Shown one piece after another: positions 25,508 through 32,528 of a stretch of 64,000 nucleotides of DNA. The notes below the pieces were generated by a model. That model was not told where the DNA came from and searched no databases. It worked only from the letters and a program-made list of their open reading frames with translations. Each line of letters begins with the position of its first letter. The stretch's first letter is position 1. The translations under genes and the position numbers were made by a program. The DNA is from JAKEFM01 sp035695825 (GTDB taxonomy: Bacteria > Planctomycetota > UBA1135 > JAKEFM01). The DNA lies in contig DASRRH010000018.1 of NCBI GenBank assembly GCA_035695825.1, positions 124,001 to 188,000 of the forward strand, given 5' to 3'.

Positions 25508-26197
25508 CTAAGACGACTCGCCGTTTCGCAGGCGCACCAGGAACTCCCGCGCGTGGCGGTAGGCCCTCCCTTCGGAGTCGCGGTCGCGGAAGAAGAGCCG
25601 CACGCGGACGGTGCCGAGGGGCACCTGGAAGCCGGAGCTCGCCGGATCGTCGAACGCGATCCTCTCGACGTTGCGGGCGACGGAGAGGGGACTCGTCCCG
25701 TTCGTCCTCCGTTCGAGGACGTTCACGCCGTCGGCGCCGGTGACCACGACGTAGCTCACCTCGTCCCCGCCCCACACGAGGTGCCCCGTCGCGTCGACGT
25801 CCGGAATCCCGTCCCCGTCGTCGTCGGCGGGGAGGAGGAAGACGATCTCTCGGTTCGGGCCGAAGTCGGGGTCCCCCGCGACCGCCTGCTTCGTCGCGGG
25901 CGGATGCGCGTGCGCGTCGAAGGGGGGGAGGGCGTTTCCGTCGTCGAAGAGGTGGGGATAGGAGACTCCGCCGATCCCGACGAACCCCGAGCGCCGCAGG
26001 TCCCCGACCATGCGGTGGAGCGCACGCGCGCTCCCCTCCTCGAGGGCGGCGAGCTCCCCTCCCGTGACGGCGAGGCCCCGGGCCCGCGCGAGGGCGGCGG
26101 TCACCGCCGCGCCGACGACGAGGAGGATCGCGGAGGCGACGAGGACCTCCGGGAGGGAGAACCCCCCGCGCCCGGCCCGATGCGCGCGCCGGCTCAT
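25508..26197 (-). CDS. PilW/GspJ-like prepilin
   Basis: 229 residues. The type IV prepilin motif GGFSLPEVLVASAILLVVG places cleavage after Gly12 with Glu17 at the +5 position. The C-terminal part contains DDDGDGIPDVDATGH and VWGGDEVSYVV, a calcium-type acidic loop in a GspJ/PilW-like domain. It forms a minor pseudopilin of a type II secretion or pilus machine. ATG 26197 overlaps the upstream gene's stop (ATGA). Confidence 0.85.
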   Translation of the reverse strand: MSRRAHRAGRGGFSLPEVLVASAILLVVGAAVTAALARARGLAVTGGELAALEEGSARALHRMVGDLRRSGFVGIGGVSYPHLFDDGNALPPFDAHAHPPATKQAVAGDPDFGPNREIVFLLPADDDGDGIPDVDATGHLVWGGDEVSYVVVTGADGVNVLERRTNGTSPLSVARNVERIAFDDPASSGFQVPLGTVRVRLFFRDRDSEGRAYRHAREFLVRLRNGESS

Positions 26198-26625
26198 CGC
26201 GTCCTCATCGTGGCAAGCCGCGTCGTGCGCGGCCGGCCCGCGAAGTCCGTCCAGGAGATCCGGAGGATGATCGGGAGCGGGTCCGGCACCGCCTCGCCGG
26301 GCACGTAGCCCGGATACTCGGGGACCATCGACTCGCCGCGCAGGTGCAGGCCGCTGAACGCGGCGATCGGAACGCCGGGCTCGAAGGGCCCGCCGGCGGC
26401 CGTGATGTTCGCGGGGGGGAGGAGGAGGATCTGCTCCATCGCCGCCCGCAGGTCGGCCGAGGCCGCCGCCGTCTCGCGGCTCGTGCGCACGAGGTTGACC
26501 GCCGAGAGCTCGGCGAGGAGCGCTCCGAGGAGCGAGAGGAGGAGCGTCGCGATCGCGAAGAGGAGCTCGACGAAGCTGAACCCCCCGCGTCCTTTCCTCC
26601 CGAGCGGTTTCGAAGCCACGCGCAT
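26194..26625 (-). CDS. PilV/GspI-like prepilin
   Basis: 143 residues. GRGGFSFVELLFAIATLLLSLLG is a clear prepilin signal with cleavage after Gly15 and Glu20 at +5. The C-terminus contains RISWTDFAGRPR, typical of PilV/GspI. It is first in the three-gene operon, behind the promoter-like 26689-26716, and its stop overlaps the PilW-like start. The ATPase, platform protein and peptidase of a pilus or T2SS machine are not in this window. Confidence 0.85.
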   Translation of the reverse strand: MRVASKPLGRKGRGGFSFVELLFAIATLLLSLLGALLAELSAVNLVRTSRETAAASADLRAAMEQILLLPPANITAAGGPFEPGVPIAAFSGLHLRGESMVPEYPGYVPGEAVPDPLPIILRISWTDFAGRPRTTRLATMRTR

Positions 26626-26688
26626 GATGGCGAAGCCCCGGTGTTCCCGGGGCAGTCTCCGACCCTTTCCCCAAAAAAAAGGCCGAGA

Positions 26689-26716
26689 AGTGTACCCCCT
26701 TTTAGGCGAACGTCAA
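26689..26716 (-). promoter_or_regulatory. sigma-70-like promoter of the prepilin operon
   Basis: On the minus strand TTGACG (26716-26711) and TACACT (26694-26689) are separated by 16 nt, matching -35 and -10 hexamers. This gives a start about 55 nt upstream of ATG 26625. It overlaps the 3' end of the preceding ABC ATPase gene, and an A/T run of 8 (26673-26680) follows. Confidence 0.5.
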
Positions 26717-27819
26717 ATCGCGCCCGCGGAGGGCCCCGCCCCCTCTCCCCCTTCCTCGCAGCAGGCCCCCCGAGGGACCGGGCGGCCGTGCGGGCATCCG
26801 CGGGGGTGGCCGAGGAAGCGGCAGATCGACTCCGTCACCTCGGGAGAGAGGACGTGCTCGAGGACGCAGGCGTTCGACTCGATCTGCTCGTTGTTGCGGA
26901 TCGAGAGCGTCTCGCGGAAAAGGCACTCCGCGAGCCGGTGGCGCCGGACGATGTCCCGCGCGCGGCGCTCTCCCGTCTCCGTCAACGCGAAGGCCCCCTC
27001 CTCCTCCCGGAGGATCCCCCGCCCGCGCATCGCGAGCAGGACGCTCCGGTTGTCGAGCATGTGGGGGGTGGCGTCCGCGCACTCGTTCCCCCCCCCGCCC
27101 GCTTCCCGGCGCTCCCAGAATTGCTGGAGGACGTCGTCGAAGAGCTCCTCCTCCTCCCGCGTCGAGCGGCGCTCCGCGCGGAGGTCGCCGTGGTGCAGCT
27201 CGAGGCGGCGACTGGCGAGGCGCCCGACCTCCGGGTCGTGCGTCACGACGACGATCGTGTGCCCGGCGTTGTGCAGGCGCGTGAGGAGCCCGAGCACGTG
27301 CGCGGCGTTCGCCGCGTCGAGGTTTCCCGTCGGCTCGTCGGCGAGGATCAGCTTCGGTTGGTTGATCAGGGCGCGGGCGACGCAGACGCGCTGCTGCTCC
27401 CCCCCCGAGAGCGCGCCGGGGAAGTGGGCCGCGCGCTCGGCGAGGCCGACCTCCTCGAGGGCGCGCCGCGCCTCCTCCTCGTCGGGGAGGCTGTGGAGGT
27501 ACTGCGCGAGCATCACGTTCTCGAGCGCCGTCAGGTAGGGGATGAGGTGGTGGTGCTGGAAGACGAGCCCGACGTTCTCGCGTCGGTGGACCGCGAGCTC
27601 GGCGGGGGAGAGCCGCGCCAGGTCGCGCCCCTCGAAACGCACCTCCCCTTCCGTCGGCGCGTCGAGCCCCGCGAGGAGGTTCACGAGGGTCGTCTTCCCC
27701 GACCCCGAGGGTCCCATGACGGAGATCCACTCCCCCCGCTCGATGTCGAAGGAGACCGCGCGCAGCGCGGCGAGCCCGCCGTAGCGCTTCTCGAGGGAGC
27801 GGACCTCGATCAGCGGCAT
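26713..27819 (-). CDS. ABC ATPase fused to DtxR/MntR-like metal-sensor domain
   Basis: 368 residues. Residues 1-215 are a LolD/MacB-type ABC ATPase with Walker A 36-43 (GPSGSGKT), Q88, signature LSGGE 137-141, Walker B ILADE 158-162 and H194. From about 222 the chain turns into the core of a DtxR/IdeR-type regulator: a degenerate winged-helix region, TETGERRARDIVRRHRLAECLF, then NACVLEHVLSPEVTESICRFLGHPRGCPHGRPVP. The metal ligands of DtxR are retained by alignment (H294, E298, C318, E321, H322). This suggests the ATPase, or DNA near it, is controlled by Fe2+ or Mn2+. The gene is last in the FTR1 operon. No such fusion is known to me. ATG 27819. Confidence 0.9.
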   Translation of the reverse strand: MPLIEVRSLEKRYGGLAALRAVSFDIERGEWISVMGPSGSGKTTLVNLLAGLDAPTEGEVRFEGRDLARLSPAELAVHRRENVGLVFQHHHLIPYLTALENVMLAQYLHSLPDEEEARRALEEVGLAERAAHFPGALSGGEQQRVCVARALINQPKLILADEPTGNLDAANAAHVLGLLTRLHNAGHTIVVVTHDPEVGRLASRRLELHHGDLRAERRSTREEEELFDDVLQQFWERREAGGGGNECADATPHMLDNRSVLLAMRGRGILREEEGAFALTETGERRARDIVRRHRLAECLFRETLSIRNNEQIESNACVLEHVLSPEVTESICRFLGHPRGCPHGRPVPRGACCEEGGEGAGPSAGAI

Positions 27820-27820
27820 C

Positions 27821-28867
27821 TCACTCCTCCCGCAGGACGCGCCCCGCCTCGATCCGTAGGGCGCGCCGGACGGCGACGATCGAGGCCCCCAGGCCCGTCG
27901 CCCCGCACGCGAGGGCGGCGGCGAGCGCCGCGAGCGGGCGCACGGAGGTCGCCCCGCCGAAGACCGAACGGCCGAGCCAGGCCGACAGGGCGAAGCCCGC
28001 GGCGAGCCCCGGGAGGAGGCCCGCGACCAGGAGCGCGCACCCCTCCGCGCCGAAGATCCGGAGCAGCCGCGCGTCTCCCGCGCCGAGGGCGCGCAGGACT
28101 CCGATCTCGCGACGGCGTTCGGTCACCCCCGCGGCGAGGGTCGTCCCGATGGAGAGCGCGCAGACGGCGAGCACGAGGCCGCCGACGAGCCGGAAGGCGA
28201 GGGTGAGGCGATCGAGGATCGCGCGCTCGGCGGCCGCGAGCGGCCGCCGCACCCGGGCCTCCCCCCCCCAGCGGGCGGCGAGCGCCGCGCCGGCGCGCTC
28301 GACCTCCTCGGCCGATCCGTCCAGCCGCAGCTCGACCCCCTCGATCCGCGCCCCCTCGCGGAGGGCTTCCCCGAGGGGAAGGAAGGCGGCGTCGTCCTCG
28401 GCTTCCCCGGTCTCGACGACGCCCTCGATCGGGCGCTCCCCGAGCCGGTCTCCGGGGCGGCGGTGGAGCCGCTCGGCGAGGCGCGCCCCGAGGAGGAGGC
28501 CCGAGGAGGCCCACGCCCCCTCGAGGAGCCACCCCTCGCGAAGGCGCCGGGCCTCCGGCGGGTCGAAGCCGAGGAGCGGGATCTCCATTCCCTCCGCCCG
28601 CAGGAGGCCGCGCGCGATCGCCGTGGCGGCCCGCGCCGCCGGCACGGTCTCCCGGAGCGACCCGCCGGGCAGCCGGGCGGGATCGACCCCGGCGACGAAA
28701 AGGTTCGGCCCGCGCCGGGCGAGCTCGACGGACATCTTCGCGCGGGCGTCGAGGACGAAGTTCGTCACCGCCGTGACGAAAGCGGCGGGGACGAACACGG
28801 CGGCGAGCGCCGCCGCCGTCCGCCGGTGCATCCGGAGGAGCGAACCGCGGACGATGCGGCCGAGCAC
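27821..28867 (-). CDS. MacB/FtsX-type ABC permease
   Basis: 348 residues. An N-terminal helix (AAALAAVFVPAAFVTAVTNFVL), a periplasmic domain to about 210 and three C-terminal membrane helices give the MacB/FtsX topology. The coupling segment VTERRREIGVLRALGAGDARLLRIFGAEG matches the family. GTG 28867 lies 2 nt after the preceding stop. With the neighbouring permease it should form a heterodimer driven by the ATPase-DtxR protein. In the Campylobacter Cj1658-Cj1665 system the counterparts are Cj1661 and Cj1662. Confidence 0.8.
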   Translation of the reverse strand: MLGRIVRGSLLRMHRRTAAALAAVFVPAAFVTAVTNFVLDARAKMSVELARRGPNLFVAGVDPARLPGGSLRETVPAARAATAIARGLLRAEGMEIPLLGFDPPEARRLREGWLLEGAWASSGLLLGARLAERLHRRPGDRLGERPIEGVVETGEAEDDAAFLPLGEALREGARIEGVELRLDGSAEEVERAGAALAARWGGEARVRRPLAAAERAILDRLTLAFRLVGGLVLAVCALSIGTTLAAGVTERRREIGVLRALGAGDARLLRIFGAEGCALLVAGLLPGLAAGFALSAWLGRSVFGGATSVRPLAALAAALACGATGLGASIVAVRRALRIEAGRVLREE

Positions 28868-28869
28868 GG

Positions 28870-30132
28870 CTAGGCCTGGTGGAGCGCCGTCCGAGGATGG
28901 ACGCGCGCGACCTCGCGGAGGGGCACGGCCGCCCCGAGGAGCGCGGCGGCGACCGCGCCGAGGAGGGAGAGGACCGCGAGGGACGGGGGAACCGGCAGGG
29001 GGGAGCCGAAGACCCCCGTCCCGATCGCCCGGGAGGCCGCCGCGCCGATCGCGAATCCGGCGCCGCCGCCGAGGAGGCCGACGGCCGCCGCCTCCGCGAG
29101 GAAGAGGGAGGCGACCCGCGCGTCGCTCGCGCCGAGGGCCTTGAGGAGCCCGATCTCGGACCGGCGGTCGATCACGTCGGCCGTGACGGCCGCGAGCACC
29201 CCGAGGACGGCGGCGGCCGCGGCGAATGCGGCGAGGAAGAAGAAGGCCCCGCGCACCCTCTCGAGCGCCACCCCTTCCGTCTCCGTCGCCTGGCGGATCG
29301 GCCGCGCGGCGGCGTTCGGCACGCTCCGCTCGATCGCGATCGCGATCGAGGTCGGGTAGGGGGTGCACGCGAACCGCTCGACGACGTCGGGGGGAAGTCC
29401 CGCGGGGTCGGTGCGGAGCCGCCGGGCGAGGGAGGCGACCGAGGCGCCGGACCCCGAAAGCCGGTCCGCGAGCTCGGCCTCGGGATTCGTCACCGCGCTC
29501 ACGAGGACGCGATCGATCCGGCCGGGCCTTCCCGCGATCTCCTGGGCGAGCGCGAGGTCGACGAACACCTGGGCGTCCTCCTCCCCCCCCGTGGAGACGA
29601 CGCCCGCGACGGCCACCTCCCGGCCGGCGACCCGAAGCCGGTGGCCTGCGCGCACGCCCCACGCGCGGGCGAGCGAAGCCCCGACCATGGCTTGGCCGGG
29701 GCCCTCCATCCACGCTCCCTCGATCTTCCACGCCTGCGCGATCGTCCGAAGTCCGGCCCGGCAGGCCTCCGCGCCGGAGCCGATCTCGCGCTCGGACCAG
29801 GTCCCGACGACGGGCGCCGGCTTCCCCTCGACCTCGGCCTCGACGGAGAGGAAGGGGGCCAGGCCGACGACGTTGTTCCTCCAGAAGTGGTTCCGCACGC
29901 CGGGAAGGTCGGCCTCGGCGAGCGTTGCCCCGTGGCCGAGGGACGCTCCCGCCGGCGTGACGCGGAGGTTCGCCCCGTACCGCCGCAGCTCCGCGGCGAC
30001 CCGGTCCCCGACGGAGAGGAAGACGGCGAGGAGAGCGCTCGCCGCTCCCGTCCCGAGCGCGACGGCGGCGACCTCGGCGAGCCGCCGTCGCGGCCGGCAG
30101 AGGAGGGAGCGGAGGAGCAGACGGGCGAACAA
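28870..30132 (-). CDS. MacB/FtsX-type ABC permease, second subunit
   Basis: 420 residues with N-terminal helix (VAAVALGTGAASALLAVFLSV), a large periplasmic domain with LARGE gaps and VASVASTG-like strand, and three C-terminal membrane helices containing DRRSEIGLLKALGASDARVASLFLAEA. TTG at 30132, 3 nt after the FTR1 stop, is the probable start because no ATG or GTG lies before the first helix. It is the first permease of the operon. Substrate is unknown; the FTR1 neighbour suggests a role in iron handling. Confidence 0.78.
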   Translation of the reverse strand: MFARLLLRSLLCRPRRRLAEVAAVALGTGAASALLAVFLSVGDRVAAELRRYGANLRVTPAGASLGHGATLAEADLPGVRNHFWRNNVVGLAPFLSVEAEVEGKPAPVVGTWSEREIGSGAEACRAGLRTIAQAWKIEGAWMEGPGQAMVGASLARAWGVRAGHRLRVAGREVAVAGVVSTGGEEDAQVFVDLALAQEIAGRPGRIDRVLVSAVTNPEAELADRLSGSGASVASLARRLRTDPAGLPPDVVERFACTPYPTSIAIAIERSVPNAAARPIRQATETEGVALERVRGAFFFLAAFAAAAAVLGVLAAVTADVIDRRSEIGLLKALGASDARVASLFLAEAAAVGLLGGGAGFAIGAAASRAIGTGVFGSPLPVPPSLAVLSLLGAVAAALLGAAVPLREVARVHPRTALHQA

Positions 30133-30135
30133 GGC

Positions 30136-31548
30136 TCACTTCCCCTCGGTTGCGCGCGCCCTGCACGTCTCCATCCCGCAGACCGGGATCCGCCGTCCGC
30201 CTCGCTCGATCGATCCTCCCGAATCCTCCGGCCGGAACCTCATCGCGCACGTGGGGCAGACGAGCTCCGGCCCCGGGCTCGGGGCGAACCACCCCTTCCC
30301 CGATTCGAGGTCCTCGAGGCGGACGAGGAGCTGCTCGTCGCCGAGCCGGAAGGGGAGGGGGATCGGGTTGCAGCCCCCCTCGGCCCCGAGGCTCGGGGGA
30401 TGGATCTCGGCGAGGCAGTTCCGGCAGATGAGGTGCTCCCCTTGCTGGACGTACCCCTGGTCGCGGCAGAGGCGGCACGCGTCGAGCGCGACCCGGACGT
30501 CGGCGCCGTTCTTCCAGACGAGGAGGCGCACGATCCGCCCGTCGAGCTCGATGCCGAACCGGTGCAGCCGCCTCTCCTCGAGCCCCCCGAGAGGCACGCG
30601 GACCGCGCCATCGAGCGGAGCGAGGGGCGTGGCGGGGGAGAGCTCGAGGCCGCGCGAGGCGACCGCCGCGTGGACTCCGAGGGCGAGCAGCGCGAGGGAG
30701 GCGAGCGCCGCGAATCCCCTTCGCCAGAAGCGCCCGGAGCGGACCTGCGCCCGAAGCTTGCGCGCCTCGGCGGGGTTGGGGAGGGGGGCGGCCGCGTCCG
30801 CGAGGGGCCGGGCCCCCGCGAGGAGAAGGGAGAGGGGAAGGAGGATCATCGCCGCGGCGAAGAGGACCCGGTTCCGCACGAGGGGTCCGACGAGGCTCAT
30901 GTAGCGCTCGGGGTTCGCGGGGCGGATCGCCCCCGCTTCGACGAACTCGTGGAGGGCGAGGGCGAGGAGCTCGACGGCGAAGACGAGGAGCATCGCCGTC
31001 GTCACGCGGAAGAAGCGCCGGAGGTCGACCCGGAGGCTCCCGCGGAAGAAAGCGATCCCGAGGCCGACGGAGAGGGCGAGACCGGCGAGCCCGCCGAGGA
31101 GGGGAGGGGCGCCCTCCGCGCGAAGCGTGGCGGCGCCGAGGAAGAGGACGAGCTCGACCCCCTCGCGCCCGACGAGGAGGAAGGAGAGGAGGAAGACGCC
31201 GAGCCGGGGGGCCCTCCCGGTGCGGTCGGGGGCGAGGGCCTCGACCTTCCGCTCGATCGTCCCTCTCAGGCGCCGCCCGTGCCGCGCCATCCAGACGACG
31301 AGGCTCCCGACGAGGAGCGCGGATACGAGGAGCAGCGTCCCCTCGACCGTCTCGTTCTCCGGGTCGAGGCCGAGCCGGGAGAGGAGGGCGGCGAGGCCGA
31401 CCGAGGCGGCCGCGGCCGCGGCGAGCCCGGCGAAGACGGAGCGGCGCAGGGCGGCGCGCCCGGACTTCTCGAGGTAGGCGAGGAGGAGCCCGACGACGAG
31501 GGAGGCCTCCGCCCCCTCCCGCAGCGCGATCACGAACGCTTCGAACAC
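30136..31548 (-). CDS. FTR1 iron permease with C-terminal DUF2318 domain
   Basis: 470 residues. Two REGxE iron-binding motifs, residues 10-14 (REGAE) and 128-132 (REGVE), mark the FTR1 family, a high-affinity iron permease with about seven helices. After the last helix, from about 290, a DUF2318 domain carries CRLCRDQGY (near 356), CRNC and CPTC pairs and a closing cysteine-rich tail. Such cysteine domains are thought to supply redox partners for the iron. ATG 31548 has a Fur-like box about 50 nt upstream. First gene of the operon. Confidence 0.9.
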   Translation of the reverse strand: MFEAFVIALREGAEASLVVGLLLAYLEKSGRAALRRSVFAGLAAAAAASVGLAALLSRLGLDPENETVEGTLLLVSALLVGSLVVWMARHGRRLRGTIERKVEALAPDRTGRAPRLGVFLLSFLLVGREGVELVLFLGAATLRAEGAPPLLGGLAGLALSVGLGIAFFRGSLRVDLRRFFRVTTAMLLVFAVELLALALHEFVEAGAIRPANPERYMSLVGPLVRNRVLFAAAMILLPLSLLLAGARPLADAAAPLPNPAEARKLRAQVRSGRFWRRGFAALASLALLALGVHAAVASRGLELSPATPLAPLDGAVRVPLGGLEERRLHRFGIELDGRIVRLLVWKNGADVRVALDACRLCRDQGYVQQGEHLICRNCLAEIHPPSLGAEGGCNPIPLPFRLGDEQLLVRLEDLESGKGWFAPSPGPELVCPTCAMRFRPEDSGGSIERGGRRIPVCGMETCRARATEGK

Positions 31549-31597
31549 GGGCGGGAGGCGTCCGCGGGAGGGTCCTGGCCGCGCGCCTTTTCGTTGT

Positions 31598-31612
31598 TGA
31601 GAATCAGTTTCA
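31598..31612 (-). promoter_or_regulatory. Fur-box-like site upstream of the FTR1 operon
   Basis: On the minus strand the site reads TGAAACTGATTCTCA, matching the 7-1-7 Fur consensus TGATAAT-N-ATTATCA at 11 of 14 positions. It is about 50 nt upstream of ATG 31548, the expected place for iron repression. The region between the divergent FTR1 and rpiA genes is otherwise featureless. Confidence 0.5.
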
Positions 31613-31718
31613 TCTAGACCGTCCCGTTATAACGCCCTCGGGGCGGGCCCGGAAGGGGAGCGCCCCGGGGCGTTCCCTTTGACGGCGGGCGCCTCCGGCG
31701 AGAAGAATCGGGGCCCCG

Positions 31719-32408
31719 ATGACGAACCCGAAGCGGGCGGCGGGCTACCGCGCGGCCGACCTCGTCGAGGACGGCGCGACCCTCGGCCTCGGCACGGGGA
31801 CGACGGTCGCCTTCGTCCTCGAGCGTCTGGCCGCGCGCATCCGGCAGGAGGGGCTGCGCGTCCGGGGCCTGCCGACCTCGCGCCGGACGGAGGAGGCGGC
31901 CCGGGCCCTCGGGATCCCCCTCGTCTCCTTCGACGACGTCCCCTCCCTCGACCTCGCGATCGACGGGGCCGACGAGGTCGACCCCCGTTGGAACCTGATC
32001 AAGGGAGGGGGGGGGGCCCTGCTCCGGGAGAAGGTCGTCGCCTCGGCGAGCCGGAGGACCACGATCGTCGTCGGAGCGGAGAAGCTCGTCCCCCGTCTCG
32101 GGAGGTTCCCTCTCCCCGTCGAGGTCGTGCGCTTCGCTTGGCGCCCCGCGGCGAAGGCGCTCGAGGCCCTCGGATGCCGGCCCGAGCTGCGCCGGGACCC
32201 GGCGGGCGGGGCCTACGTCACCGACGAGGGGCACGGCATCCTCGACTGCCGGTTCGAGGGGATCGACGACCCGGCCGCCCTCGACGCGGCGATCGACCGG
32301 ATCCCCGGGGTGGTCGAGACGGGGATCTTCGTCGGCCTCGTCCACCGACTGGTCGTCGGCCACGGGGACGGGCGGGTCGAGGTGCTCGATCGCCCGCCGG
32401 GAGGGTGA
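31719..32408 (+). CDS. rpiA: ribose-5-phosphate isomerase A
   Basis: 229 residues, normal length. Active-site motifs are GLGTGTT (24-28), DGADEVD (82-88), KGGGGA (95-100) and E104 in LLREKVV. It interconverts ribose-5-phosphate and ribulose-5-phosphate in the pentose phosphate pathway. ATG 31719 is the natural start. It is divergent from the FTR1 operon, and a hairpin lies downstream. Confidence 0.95.
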   Translation: MTNPKRAAGYRAADLVEDGATLGLGTGTTVAFVLERLAARIRQEGLRVRGLPTSRRTEEAARALGIPLVSFDDVPSLDLAIDGADEVDPRWNLIKGGGGALLREKVVASASRRTTIVVGAEKLVPRLGRFPLPVEVVRFAWRPAAKALEALGCRPELRRDPAGGAYVTDEGHGILDCRFEGIDDPAALDAAIDRIPGVVETGIFVGLVHRLVVGHGDGRVEVLDRPPGG

Positions 32409-32447
32409 TCGCCGGCCGCCGGAGGGGACGCGTTCGGGGGAGACGAA

Positions 32448-32477
32448 GACGGGGACGGTCGAGGAACCGTCCCCGTC
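32448..32477. terminator. bidirectional terminator
   Basis: A perfect 12-bp stem (32448-32459 with 32466-32477) and loop CGAGGA, between convergent rpiA (stop 32408) and the propeller gene (stop 32529). Confidence 0.7.
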
Positions 32478-32528
32478 CGGTCGAGGGCGCTCGCCGGGGC
32501 GGAGGGACCGCCCGGGCGGGCGCTGGGG

